This document shows, one piece after another, positions 35,269 to 44,885 of a stretch of DNA of 64,000 nt; position 1 is the stretch's first letter, and each line of letters begins with the position of its first letter. Below the pieces are notes generated by a model. It made no database searches. It was given only the letters and a program-made list of their open reading frames with translations, and was not told where the DNA came from. A program made the translations under genes and the position numbers. Source of the stretch: Microbispora corallina (lineage in GTDB: Bacteria > Actinomycetota > Actinomycetes > Streptosporangiales > Streptosporangiaceae); contig NZ_BOOC01000022.1 of NCBI RefSeq assembly GCF_016863035.1, forward strand, positions 62,001 through 126,000, given 5' to 3'.

Positions 35269-35290
35269 GTGATCTTGAAATTGCGATCAC
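35269..35290 (-). promoter_or_regulatory. inverted repeat upstream of the GH38 gene
   Basis: GTGATC (35269-35274) and GATCAC (35285-35290) flank a 10-bp AT-rich spacer. It lies about 110 bp upstream of the mannosidase start and could bind a sugar-responsive regulator. Confidence 0.35.
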
Positions 35291-35383
35291 TCCCCCGAAA
35301 ACGGGATGCGGGACGCGCCGGCCGTTCCTCCCGTGGTGCCCGTGGCCGTCCCGCTGCCCCTCGACCCCGCCGGCGCGCCGGAG

Positions 35384-36091
35384 TCAGTCCGGGAGACGGG
35401 CGGCGGCGGCCGTCAGCAGGGCGGCGGCGTCGCGGGTCAGGGGCTCGCCGTGCCCGAAGCAGACGATCTCGGGCTCCAGGGCGACCTGGCGGCGGAAGGA
35501 GTCCACGGCGGCCGCCGGGTCGGCGTTGAACACGCCGAGGATGACCTCGCCGTCCGGGGTGCGGGCGATCGTGTCGCCGGTGAACAGCACGCGCGGGCCG
35601 GGGAGGTAGAGCGCGAGGCTGCCGGGCGTGTGCCCGGGTACGGCGAGGGCCAGCGCCCCGTCGCCCATCTCGACCACGTCGCCGTCGGCGAGCTCCCGGT
35701 CGACGCGCACGGGCGCCACGGGGTCGTCCCGCGTCCCGGCCCGGACCCGCGCCAGCAGGTCGCGCTCCCAGTCCGACAGCTGCGGCGGCGGTCCCTCGGC
35801 CTCGCCGCGGATGAACGCCGCCTCGTCGCGGTGGGCGTGCACCACCACGTCCCCCCAGGAGGCGACGTCGGCGGCCGAGCCGGTGTGGTCGCCGTGGAAG
35901 TGCGTCAGCACCAGCCGCCGCACGTCCGCGGGGGTGTGGCCGAGCGCCCGCACGGCCTCCTCGATCAGCGGGGCCGACCCGGGGACGCCGGTGTCGACGA
36001 GCGTCAGCCCGTCCGGGTCGCGCCACAGATAGATGTGGCCGACGGGCATGCGCAGGACATGCAGGCTCGGGTGCAGCCGGACGAGATCCAT
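35384..36091 (-). CDS. MBL-fold metallo-hydrolase
   Basis: This 235-aa metallo-beta-lactamase-fold enzyme has the two-zinc motif THFHGDHTG (about 63-71), VPGHTPGSLALY (second His), GDTIAR and a final CFGHGEPL. It is probably a thioesterase- or lactonase-like hydrolase; the sequence gives no substrate. There is no signal peptide. It lies 225 bp downstream of the GH38 start in the same direction and looks like a separate transcript. Confidence 0.88.
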   Translation of the reverse strand: MDLVRLHPSLHVLRMPVGHIYLWRDPDGLTLVDTGVPGSAPLIEEAVRALGHTPADVRRLVLTHFHGDHTGSAADVASWGDVVVHAHRDEAAFIRGEAEGPPPQLSDWERDLLARVRAGTRDDPVAPVRVDRELADGDVVEMGDGALALAVPGHTPGSLALYLPGPRVLFTGDTIARTPDGEVILGVFNADPAAAVDSFRRQVALEPEIVCFGHGEPLTRDAAALLTAAAARLPD

Positions 36092-36417
36092 GAGGTGACG
36101 CTAGGACGGGCGCAGCGGGCCCGTCCACGGCGTATGCTCTGCGCGGATCAGCCCAGGGCGTAGGCCGCCCACAGACGCCGTTCAGGCGCACCGGTCGCGG
36201 GTGCGGACGGGACACGCACCGCCCCGCACTCCGGGCTCGGGCCGGGATCGCGGGCGGCGCACAGCGCACCGCGGACGCTCCTCCCTCACCGGGACGCGGC
36301 GGCCGCCGTGAAAGTTTCCACGCTTCGGGCTGGTCGTGGACCATGGGACGTTGGAGCGTTTGACCCCCGATTCGGCGCATTCCTACCGTCGGCACGAGTT
36401 TGTCGAGGGAGGATCCG
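36092..36417. other. intergenic region upstream of the GH3 gene
   Basis: This 326-bp gap between divergent genes holds the promoters of the MBL and GH3 genes. Its GH3-proximal half carries two candidate operators, listed separately. I see no other gene in it. Confidence 0.5.
36310..36343 (+). promoter_or_regulatory. two candidate sugar-regulator sites upstream of the GH3 gene
   Basis: GAAAGTTTC (36310-36318) is a palindrome of the kind reported before actinomycete xylanase and glucosidase genes. TGGTCGTGGACCA (36331-36343) resembles the DasR box TGGTCTAGACCA but has one extra central base. Both lie 75-110 bp before the start codon. Confidence 0.35.
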
Positions 36418-38715
<2,298 letters not shown>

Positions 38716-38742
38716 CGCCGGAGGCGGGGCCGGGGGAAGCCG

Positions 38743-39159
38743 TCACAGCACCTGCGTGACGGCGACCCCGGCCCCCGCCGCGAACAGGACCAGGCCGACG
38801 GCGAGGAAGATCCCGCCGACCAGGATGCCGCTGCCGGTGACGCTGTCGATGCGGACCCGCGTCGGCTTCGCCGGGTCGTACAGGACCGGGACCTGCTGGC
38901 CCGGCCGCGCCGGCGGCGGGCTGCTGCCGAACGGCGTCTCGGCCTCGACCTGCTGGCCGTACACGGTGGTGAAGCGGATGGTCGGGTAGTACACGGTGCC
39001 GTCGTCGGAATGGCTCGCCCGCAGGCGGACGACGAGGCCCTGGGTGCGCTGCGCCCGCTTGCGGAAGTCGCGGGCGTTGATCGTCAGCCCTCCCCCGATG
39101 AGAGTGAAGATCAGGCCGATGCCGGCGAGGATGGCGGTGACGAGAGTGGTCTGTGACAC
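38743..39159 (-). CDS. DUF3592 membrane protein
   Basis: This 138-aa protein has an N-terminal transmembrane helix (LVTAILAGIGLIFTLIGGGLTI). An outer beta domain follows with YYPTIRFTTVYGQQVEAETPFGSSPPPARPGQQVPVLYDP, cut here by the usual DUF3592 DPAKP turn. A second helix lies near the C-terminus. This matches DUF3592, which has no known biochemical role. The GTG start has a weak ribosome site. The PH-like membrane gene lies 76 bp upstream in the same direction. Confidence 0.8.
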   Translation of the reverse strand: MSQTTLVTAILAGIGLIFTLIGGGLTINARDFRKRAQRTQGLVVRLRASHSDDGTVYYPTIRFTTVYGQQVEAETPFGSSPPPARPGQQVPVLYDPAKPTRVRIDSVTGSGILVGGIFLAVGLVLFAAGAGVAVTQVL

Positions 39160-39235
39160 GCTGGCACGGTACGGGCCGGCGCTTGCGCTCCGATTGCGGA
39201 ACCCTTGCGGTCGGGCACAGGTCGCGACCGTCGGC

Positions 39236-39649
39236 TCAGGGACGCATCCGCAGGAGCGTCTCGGCCACGCCGACGACCGACTCTCCCAGGTCGAACCGGC
39301 TGAACAGGTGGATCTGCTCCCCCGCGTCGATCTCCAGCATCTCCGTGGTCATGCCGTACCGGCGGTGGGTGTCGACGCGGATGCGGTCGACGTCGTTCCA
39401 GGAGATGCGCTCCCGGCCGGCGAGCCCCGTCACCACCAGCCCGTCGTCGCCGGCGGACAGGCGCACGGGCGCGACCAGGTCGCGGACCACCAGTGCGCCG
39501 AAGCCGAGCGCGGCCACCCCGGCGAGGAAGAGCTGCCGGTGGTCGCCGAGGACCGCCAGCACCGCGCAGACGGCGGCGCCGGCGGCCTTCAGCGCCACGA
39601 TCTGCCTGGGCACCCGCCACTCGTGCCGAGCCCCGTCAACACCTGCCAT
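39236..39649 (-). CDS. small PH-like membrane protein
   Basis: This 137-aa protein has two hydrophobic helices (IVALKAAGAAVCAVLAVLG and LFLAGVAALGFGALVVRDL) followed by a bacterial PH-like beta domain (VRLSAGDDGLVVTGLAGRERISWNDVDRIRVDTHRR). It belongs to a common actinobacterial group of unknown role. It may be transcribed with the DUF3592 gene downstream. Confidence 0.7.
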   Translation of the reverse strand: MAGVDGARHEWRVPRQIVALKAAGAAVCAVLAVLGDHRQLFLAGVAALGFGALVVRDLVAPVRLSAGDDGLVVTGLAGRERISWNDVDRIRVDTHRRYGMTTEMLEIDAGEQIHLFSRFDLGESVVGVAETLLRMRP

Positions 39650-39709
39650 CGTGGCAGCGTAACCAATGAACGGCCGCCGCGCGGAGCGAGCGGAACCCCC
39701 GGCGTGATT

Positions 39710-40255
39710 TCAGGCGGGGCCCTCGTCCTCGATGCGCATGGCGCTCTCCTCCGGCGAGTAACCGCCGAAGTCGGGCCCGACGTCCTCGGCCACCATGTCC
39801 TTCTCGGTGTCCACGCCCATGCCGCCGTCCGGGTCCACGAGCCGGCCGGCCTCGTGGGGCTCCTCCGTGTCGTAGGAGGGCGCCTCCCGCTCGCCCAGCG
39901 CATCGGCCACCCCGTCGTCCGGCACGGCGGACAGCTCGTCCTCGGAGGAGTCGAGCAACTCGTCGTCGGCGGCCCCGAGCTTCGGCTCGCCCTCGGGCGG
40001 CACGCCGAACACCGGGTCCACGTCCGGCACCTCCCGCGACAGGCGCAGGTCGAGCGACTCGCCCTCGCGCATCTCGGTGGTCGTCGTGCCGTACTCGTCG
40101 AGACCCACCGGGCGCTCGCCGGGCAGCGGCTCCTCCTGCGGGTCCTGCGCCCACTGCTGTTCCGGCGTGCCCTCCTGCAGATCGGGAATACCCTCGTCCT
40201 CGAACCGCGAGCGCGGAGCGGGTTCTGGTCTGTTCTCTCTCATACCGGCCCCCAT
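39710..40255 (-). CDS. DUF5709 acidic protein
   Basis: This 181-aa, very acidic and probably disordered protein carries the DUF5709 core GLDEYGTTTTEMREGESLD followed by LRLSREVPDVDP. A second acidic segment ends EESAMRIEDEGP. The function is unknown. Start choice is between ATG 40255 (MGAGMREN) and ATG 40243; GGCGGGG precedes the first. Confidence 0.8.
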   Translation of the reverse strand: MGAGMRENRPEPAPRSRFEDEGIPDLQEGTPEQQWAQDPQEEPLPGERPVGLDEYGTTTTEMREGESLDLRLSREVPDVDPVFGVPPEGEPKLGAADDELLDSSEDELSAVPDDGVADALGEREAPSYDTEEPHEAGRLVDPDGGMGVDTEKDMVAEDVGPDFGGYSPEESAMRIEDEGPA

Positions 40256-40294
40256 GCCCCGCCGGGTGGGCCTTAGACGTCGTCCCAGGTACGG

Positions 40295-40963
40295 CTAGTC
40301 GGCGATGCCGAAGACCTGGTGGACCGCCTCGGGCTGGTCCAGGACGGCGAGCATGTGGTGCGCCACGTTGGCGCGGGAGACGGTCACGCCGCCCCGGATG
40401 TTCCGCCCGCGCGCGACCCGGTAGACGCCGGTCAGCGGCCTGTCGGTGAGCCTCGGCGGCCGGCTGATCGTCCAGTCCAGCCCGCTCTCGCGGACGATGT
40501 CCTCGGTCAGCGCCAGGTCGGCGTAGTGCGCCCGGAACATCGCCCCGGCGAACCGGCTGCCGAGGTGGCGCATGAAGAAGCCGTCGCCCGGATCGTGCCG
40601 GGGAGGCGTGGGGCGGGCGGGCGACGGCACCGTCCCGATCGGCGCGGCGCTGACGACGACGAGCCGCCGCACCCCGGTCGCCCGCATCGCCGCGACGATG
40701 GCCCGGGTGCCCCGCGAGGTGATCCCCGCCTCCGTCCTCGGCCTGCGCGGCCCCAGCCCGGACAGGACCGCGTCGCTTCCCTGGACGGCCGAGGCGAGCA
40801 CGGCCGGGTCCGCCGCCGTCAGGTCGGCGGCGACGACACGCGCCCGGCCGGCCAGGCTCTGGGGGTTGCGGGCGACCGCGGTGACGTCGTGTCCCGCGGC
40901 GACGGCCTGCTCGAAGACCTGCCTGCCGATGCCGCCGGTCGCGGCGAAGATCGTGAGTTTCAT
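40295..40963 (-). CDS. NAD(P)H-binding oxidoreductase (atypical SDR)
   Basis: This 222-aa Rossmann-fold protein has a nucleotide loop at its N-terminus (IFAATGGIGRQVFEQAVAAGHDVTAV). VVAADLTAAD, SDAVLSGLG and RRLVVVSAAPIG follow, as in BVR-B/YwnB-like SDRs. It should bind NAD(P)H; the substrate is unknown. A MarR gene lies upstream in the same direction, and a perfect 13-bp palindrome falls between the two, so it is a likely MarR target. Confidence 0.88.
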   Translation of the reverse strand: MKLTIFAATGGIGRQVFEQAVAAGHDVTAVARNPQSLAGRARVVAADLTAADPAVLASAVQGSDAVLSGLGPRRPRTEAGITSRGTRAIVAAMRATGVRRLVVVSAAPIGTVPSPARPTPPRHDPGDGFFMRHLGSRFAGAMFRAHYADLALTEDIVRESGLDWTISRPPRLTDRPLTGVYRVARGRNIRGGVTVSRANVAHHMLAVLDQPEAVHQVFGIAD

Positions 40964-40990
40964 CGAGCGATCCTTCTCTACGAGATCAAT

Positions 40991-41014
40991 AAGATATGAG
41001 ACTCATACTATCTT
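40991..41014 (-). promoter_or_regulatory. MarR-type operator upstream of the SDR gene
   Basis: TATGAG-A-CTCATA (40995-41007) is a perfect palindrome nested inside AAGATA/TATCTT arms. It sits about 32 bp before the SDR start and 65 bp after the marR stop, and is AT-rich in a GC-rich genome. Confidence 0.6.
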
Positions 41015-41078
41015 CGGACATGCGAGGGCCCGGTCGCAGGGGTCGTTCTCCGGCCTCCGGGCCCGACGCGCGCGTCGC

Positions 41079-41573
41079 TCAGTCGCCCGCGAGGCGGCCG
41101 GTCGCCTGCTCGCCCGCGTCGGTCGTACGGCGCAGGAAGTCCGCCAGCACCTCCAGCTCCGCCTCGGTGTAGCCGGCGCAGATCTCGTCCATCGAGGCGC
41201 TCATCCCCGAGTAGAGCCGGAACAGCTCGCCGGTGCGCCCGGGCAGGGGGTGGACGGCGACGGCGCGGCGGTCGGCGGCGTCCGGGTCACGCCGCCGGTC
41301 GATCCAGCCGCCGCGCTGGAGCCGGTCGAGGATGCCTGTCATGGTGGCGGGGTGGAGCCCGGCCCGCCGGGCGAGGGCGCTCGGGCTGAGCGGCCCGTAC
41401 CGGTGGACGATGTCGAGGCAGTGGAGGTCGACGTCCTTGAGCTCGGCCCGCGCGCTGATCTGGTGGTTGAGCAGGGACAGCTGGATGGCCAGCGCGCGCA
41501 GGGAGTCCTTGATGGCGGCGGTGGTCCGGCGGCGGCGCGCCGCGCCGGCGTCCTGGGGCGTTGTGGACGCCAT
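41079..41573 (-). CDS. MarR-family transcriptional regulator
   Basis: This 164-aa regulator has a winged helix-turn-helix (LSPSALARRAGLHPATMTGILDRLQRGGWIDR) with the wing DPDAADRRAVAVHPL, and helical dimerisation ends. MarR proteins are relieved by small phenolic or oxidising ligands. The likely target is the SDR gene downstream, through the palindrome at 40991-41014. The ATG at 41573 follows GGGAGG at about 9 nt. Confidence 0.9.
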   Translation of the reverse strand: MASTTPQDAGAARRRRTTAAIKDSLRALAIQLSLLNHQISARAELKDVDLHCLDIVHRYGPLSPSALARRAGLHPATMTGILDRLQRGGWIDRRRDPDAADRRAVAVHPLPGRTGELFRLYSGMSASMDEICAGYTEAELEVLADFLRRTTDAGEQATGRLAGD

Positions 41574-41705
41574 GAAGTGCCGCCTCCCGCCGCGCCCGGT
41601 CTCCGTGTCGTCCCACATGATAAAGGGCGCCGGTGGCACGCGTCCCCGGCCGGTCCGCGTAAAAGGACGTGGTGGACGGCCGGGCGGAGGCGCAGCATCG
41701 GGGGC

Positions 41706-42131
41706 ATGCCGACGATGACGGAACGACTTCTGCGCCTGTGGGAGCGCCCCCTGGACGGGGACGCCGAGGCGGCCTTCCGCGAGGTGTACGCGGATCCCGT
41801 ACGGGTGAACGGCGGCCTGCTCCCGGTCTCCGGGCTGGTCGAGCGGGCCCGTGCCCTGCACACGGCCTACGAGGGACGCGTGACGGAGCTGGTCGACGAG
41901 ATCGAGACGCCCGGCCGGCTCGTCGTCGGCTTCCGCATGCGGGCCCGGCACACCGGGCCGCTCCAGACGCCCCTCGGGACCGTGCCGCCCACCGGCCGGG
42001 AGGTGGTGATCCGGGTGACCGACATCCTCACGGTCGAGGACGGCCTGATCACCGACATCTGGATGGTCGCCGACGAGCTGGGCCTGCTGCTCCAGCTCGA
42101 CGCCGTACGGGCGGCCGAGGGGGTCAGGTGA
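41706..42131 (+). CDS. SnoaL-like protein
   Basis: This 141-aa alpha+beta barrel protein is of the SnoaL/ester-cyclase type: an N-terminal helix (LLRLWERPLDGDAEAAFREVYADPVRVNG), then GRLVVGFRMRARHTG, and a closing strand DGLITDIWMVADELGLLLQL. These small domains act as cyclases or hydrolases, or bind ligands; there is no evidence for a specific substrate. The start could be ATG 41706 or 41715. Its last 8 bp overlap the convergent phosphoesterase gene. Confidence 0.75.
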   Translation: MPTMTERLLRLWERPLDGDAEAAFREVYADPVRVNGGLLPVSGLVERARALHTAYEGRVTELVDEIETPGRLVVGFRMRARHTGPLQTPLGTVPPTGREVVIRVTDILTVEDGLITDIWMVADELGLLLQLDAVRAAEGVR

Positions 42132-42615
42132 CCGGGATGATCCTGGCCTCGCGGAGCCGGCCCCCGGCGATGTCGAGCACGCCGATCGTCCCGTGCGGCT
42201 GGCGGCGGCGGTCGGTGGGCGAGCCCGGGTTGAACACCCGGACGCCGTCGCCCTCGACGTCCATCGGGATATGCGAGTGGCCGAAGACGACGAGGCCGGC
42301 GCCGGGGAAGCGCCGACTCATGCGCGCCGTCCTGCCGGCCGCCTGGCCGCTGTCGTGAATCATGGCCACCCGCAGACCGTAGAGGTCCAGCTCCAGCGTC
42401 TCGGGGGCGCCCCAGGCGGCGACGTCGGGCCCGTCGTTGTTGCCGAGCACGGCGTGCACCGGCGCGTACGCGGACAGCTCGTCGAGCACGCCGGCCGTGC
42501 ACACGTCGCCCGCGTGGAGGATCACGTCCGCGTGCCGCAGGTACCCGGCCACGGCCGGTGGGCAAACCTTCCACCGGCGCGGCGCGTGGGTGTCGGACAG
42601 CACGACGACGTTCAC
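42124..42615 (-). CDS. YfcE/MJ0936-type metallophosphoesterase
   Basis: This 163-aa phosphodiesterase has the family metal motifs LSDTHAP (6-12), AGDV (about 36-39), GNND (58-61), HD in AMIHDSGQ and GHSHIP (about 112-117), then a final NPGS. The cytoplasmic enzyme probably cleaves phosphodiesters with Mn2+; the substrate is unknown. The ATG at 42615 is clear. Confidence 0.9.
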   Translation of the reverse strand: MNVVVLSDTHAPRRWKVCPPAVAGYLRHADVILHAGDVCTAGVLDELSAYAPVHAVLGNNDGPDVAAWGAPETLELDLYGLRVAMIHDSGQAAGRTARMSRRFPGAGLVVFGHSHIPMDVEGDGVRVFNPGSPTDRRRQPHGTIGVLDIAGGRLREARIIPVT

Positions 42616-42744
42616 TCTTCCATCTTCACCTCAAGTCCGAGGTGCCAAATCGCGTAAACGGGGAATAGGAACCCACGTTGCTCTGTCCCCCAGTCCTGCA
42701 ATCCCTACGCCGGTCCCCAGCCGGCGCCGCTCGGGAGGAATCGC

Positions 42745-42885
42745 ATGAGCAGGCAGATCGCCGACGGCTTCCAGGCCCCCACGCTGTCCGAGCTCGAGGC
42801 GCGGGTTCGCGGGCTGGAGAGCCAGGTCGCCCACCTCACCGAGCTGGTCAAGGCCCTCTCCTCGCAGAACGGAGACAGCCGCTGA
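42745..42885 (+). CDS. 46-aa coiled-coil micropeptide
   Basis: This short gene begins with ATG behind a very good GGGAGGAAT site and encodes 46 residues. After MSRQIADGFQAP come about four heptads (LSELEARVRGLESQVAHL, then TELVKALSS) with Leu/Val at core positions. It is a likely short parallel or antiparallel coiled coil. No family is recognised. A hairpin follows the stop, so it may be a complete small transcript. It is one of the easier genes to miss in this window. Confidence 0.65.
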   Translation: MSRQIADGFQAPTLSELEARVRGLESQVAHLTELVKALSSQNGDSR

Positions 42886-42912
42886 CCTCGTCCCCGGCCT
42901 TCTGACACGGCG

Positions 42913-42930
42913 CCGCATCTCCCGATGCGG
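42913..42930. terminator. hairpin between the 46-aa gene and the GH28 gene
   Basis: CCGCATC and GATGCGG form a 7-bp stem with a TCCC loop, followed rightward by GCCGTTCTTC. It may end both the small gene and the convergent GH28 operon. Confidence 0.5.
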
Positions 42931-42959
42931 GCCGTTCTTCGCGTGCCGTCCGGTTCTCC

Positions 42960-44777
42960 TCAGGCCACCTCGATGTAGTCCAGATTGGGGCAGCCGCCCG
43001 CCGTCGTGGCGGTGAGCCGGACGGTGTTGGACCCCGCGGCGAGCGGCACCGTCAGCGTGTCGGTCGCCCAGGTGTCCCAGTTCGCCGTCGCCGGGTAGCT
43101 CCGGGTGGCGGCCGCCGCGCCGTTCACGGCGATCGCCATGGGACGGTCGACCGCCGTGCCGTTGGAGTAGCGGATGCGCAGCGTCCTGCTGCCCGCGGCC
43201 GCGGCGGTGACCGTGAACTGGACGTACGCGCCCGCGACGTTGTCGGTGTTGACGAACCCGGTGCCGCTGAAGCCGGTGTGGTCCGACTCGGCGGCGCCCT
43301 GGGAGATCGTGGCGTTCTCCGCCTCGTAGCGTGCGGCGGGCGGCGGCTGGGTCGTCGAGATGTCCTTCCCGTTGACCGTGACGCCGGCGAGGACCAGGTT
43401 GTCCACGTAGTTCACGGTGGGCGCGGCCGTGGTGACGTTCGTGAACGTGCTGTTCGAGATCGTCACGTTCCTGATGTGGTCGGCCGAGCGGCCGTCCAGG
43501 GCGAACGCCTGCGCGGCGCCGTCGACGGTGATCCGGTCGGCCGTGATGTCTCCCACGGCGGGCGGGAGCGAGCCGCCGGTCTCGTAGTTGAGCGTGACGT
43601 AGAGCGCCGCGCGCTCCAGGCCGTGCCCGGTGACGCGGCGCAGGTGGACCCCCTCGATGAAGCCGCCCCGGTTGAAGCTGGTCTTCACGTAGAGGGCGTA
43701 CTTGCAGGGATAACGGCCGGGGAAGTCAGCCGGGTTGACCTGGCAGTCCTGGGCGAAGACGTTCCGCACGCCGCCGGACGCCTCGCTGCCGATCGTGACG
43801 CCGCCCCACCGGCCGCTGAATTTGCAGTTCTCGATGACGATGTTCTGGCTCGGCCGGTTCACGCGGCGGCCGTCCCGGTCGCGGCCCGACTTGACGGGGA
43901 TGCAGTCGTCGTTGGTGTCGAACCGGCAGTCGTGGATGTGCACGTCGGTGCAGGAGTCGGGGTCGCAGCCGTCGCCCTGGGAGTTCGTGCTGCGGAAGGT
44001 GACGCCGCGGACGGTCACGTTGACGCAGTACACCGGGTGCAGCGTCCACATGGCCGGGTTGGTCAGGGTCACGCCCTCGACCAGGACGTTGGTGCAGTTG
44101 TAGAGGCCGATCATGTTGGGCCGCAGCTTGTGGCCCTCCCCGAACTGCCGCTGGTCGACGGGCGTGTCGTCGGCGCCGTACTGGCGGAGCCTGTCGCTGT
44201 CGGCGCCGCCGCTCCCCATGGAGGACCAGTCGCCGGCGGGCGCGTTGCCGTCGATCGTGCCGGTGCCGCTGATCGCGATGTTGGTCCTGCCGTTGGCGTA
44301 GATGAAGGGCGAGAAGTTGTAGCACTCGATGCCCTCGTACCGGGTGAACACGTTCGGCTGGTAGGAGCCGTGGTCGGTGCGGAACCTGATGGTGCCGTTC
44401 ACCTGCAGCCGGACGTCGGACAGCAGGTGGATCTTGCCGGTGCGGTACGTCCCGGAGGGCACCAGGACGGTGCCGCCGCCGGCCGCGTTGCAGGCCGCGA
44501 TCGCCTTGGCGAAAGCGGGCGTGCAGTCGGTCGTGTTGTCGCCCACCGCGCCGTACGCGGTGATGTCGAACGTCCTGTCCGGGAAGGCGGGCGGGACGAT
44601 CCGGGCCAGGATGGCCGGGACCTGGTCCCACGGGGAGGCCGCGGCCGCCTGGGGAGCGGGGGTCGCGGCGGCGGCCCGGCCGGTCAGGAGCGGGGCGGGC
44701 AGCAACGCGCCGCCCGCGACCAGTCCGGCGGCCCTGAGGAATTCGCGTCGGGAACCATGCATGTCGGAAGAGCCCAT
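42960..44777 (-). CDS. Tat-exported GH28 polygalacturonase-like enzyme with CBM35
   Basis: This 605-aa enzyme probably hydrolyses galacturonan or rhamnogalacturonan outside the cell. A Tat signal (SRREFLRAAG, then a hydrophobic stretch to AAAA) precedes a right-handed beta-helix of family 28. The helix has DGCDPDSC and TNDDCIPVKSGRD (acid residues), GGVTIGSEASGG and YVKTSFN. A C-terminal CBM35 begins ARYEAENATISQGAAES and ends CPNLDYIEVA. It is the second of two paralogues and shares a 218-bp identical stretch with its neighbour. The ATG at 44777 has a weak ribosome site; MHGSRRE at 44762 is an alternative. Lying 108 bp downstream, it is probably cotranscribed with the other GH28 gene. Confidence 0.9.
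   Translation of the reverse strand: MGSSDMHGSRREFLRAAGLVAGGALLPAPLLTGRAAAATPAPQAAAASPWDQVPAILARIVPPAFPDRTFDITAYGAVGDNTTDCTPAFAKAIAACNAAGGGTVLVPSGTYRTGKIHLLSDVRLQVNGTIRFRTDHGSYQPNVFTRYEGIECYNFSPFIYANGRTNIAISGTGTIDGNAPAGDWSSMGSGGADSDRLRQYGADDTPVDQRQFGEGHKLRPNMIGLYNCTNVLVEGVTLTNPAMWTLHPVYCVNVTVRGVTFRSTNSQGDGCDPDSCTDVHIHDCRFDTNDDCIPVKSGRDRDGRRVNRPSQNIVIENCKFSGRWGGVTIGSEASGGVRNVFAQDCQVNPADFPGRYPCKYALYVKTSFNRGGFIEGVHLRRVTGHGLERAALYVTLNYETGGSLPPAVGDITADRITVDGAAQAFALDGRSADHIRNVTISNSTFTNVTTAAPTVNYVDNLVLAGVTVNGKDISTTQPPPAARYEAENATISQGAAESDHTGFSGTGFVNTDNVAGAYVQFTVTAAAAGSRTLRIRYSNGTAVDRPMAIAVNGAAAATRSYPATANWDTWATDTLTVPLAAGSNTVRLTATTAGGCPNLDYIEVA
44413..44630. repeat. 218-bp identical tract, copy 1
   Basis: This segment, coding for part of the GH28 N-terminal region from WDQVPAI to LLSDV, matches 46357-46574 at every base, in the same orientation. 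The flanking parts of the two genes have diverged. It looks like a gene-conversion tract between paralogues. Confidence 0.95.
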
Positions 44778-44885
44778 CGTGATCGGGTCGCGCCCGGCGG
44801 GCGCGGGAGAGCGGGGACGGCCGGGCCCGCGGTGCGTCTTGGGCGCGGACCCGGGCGGTTCGGGCGGGGTGGGCGGCCGTGGAGG

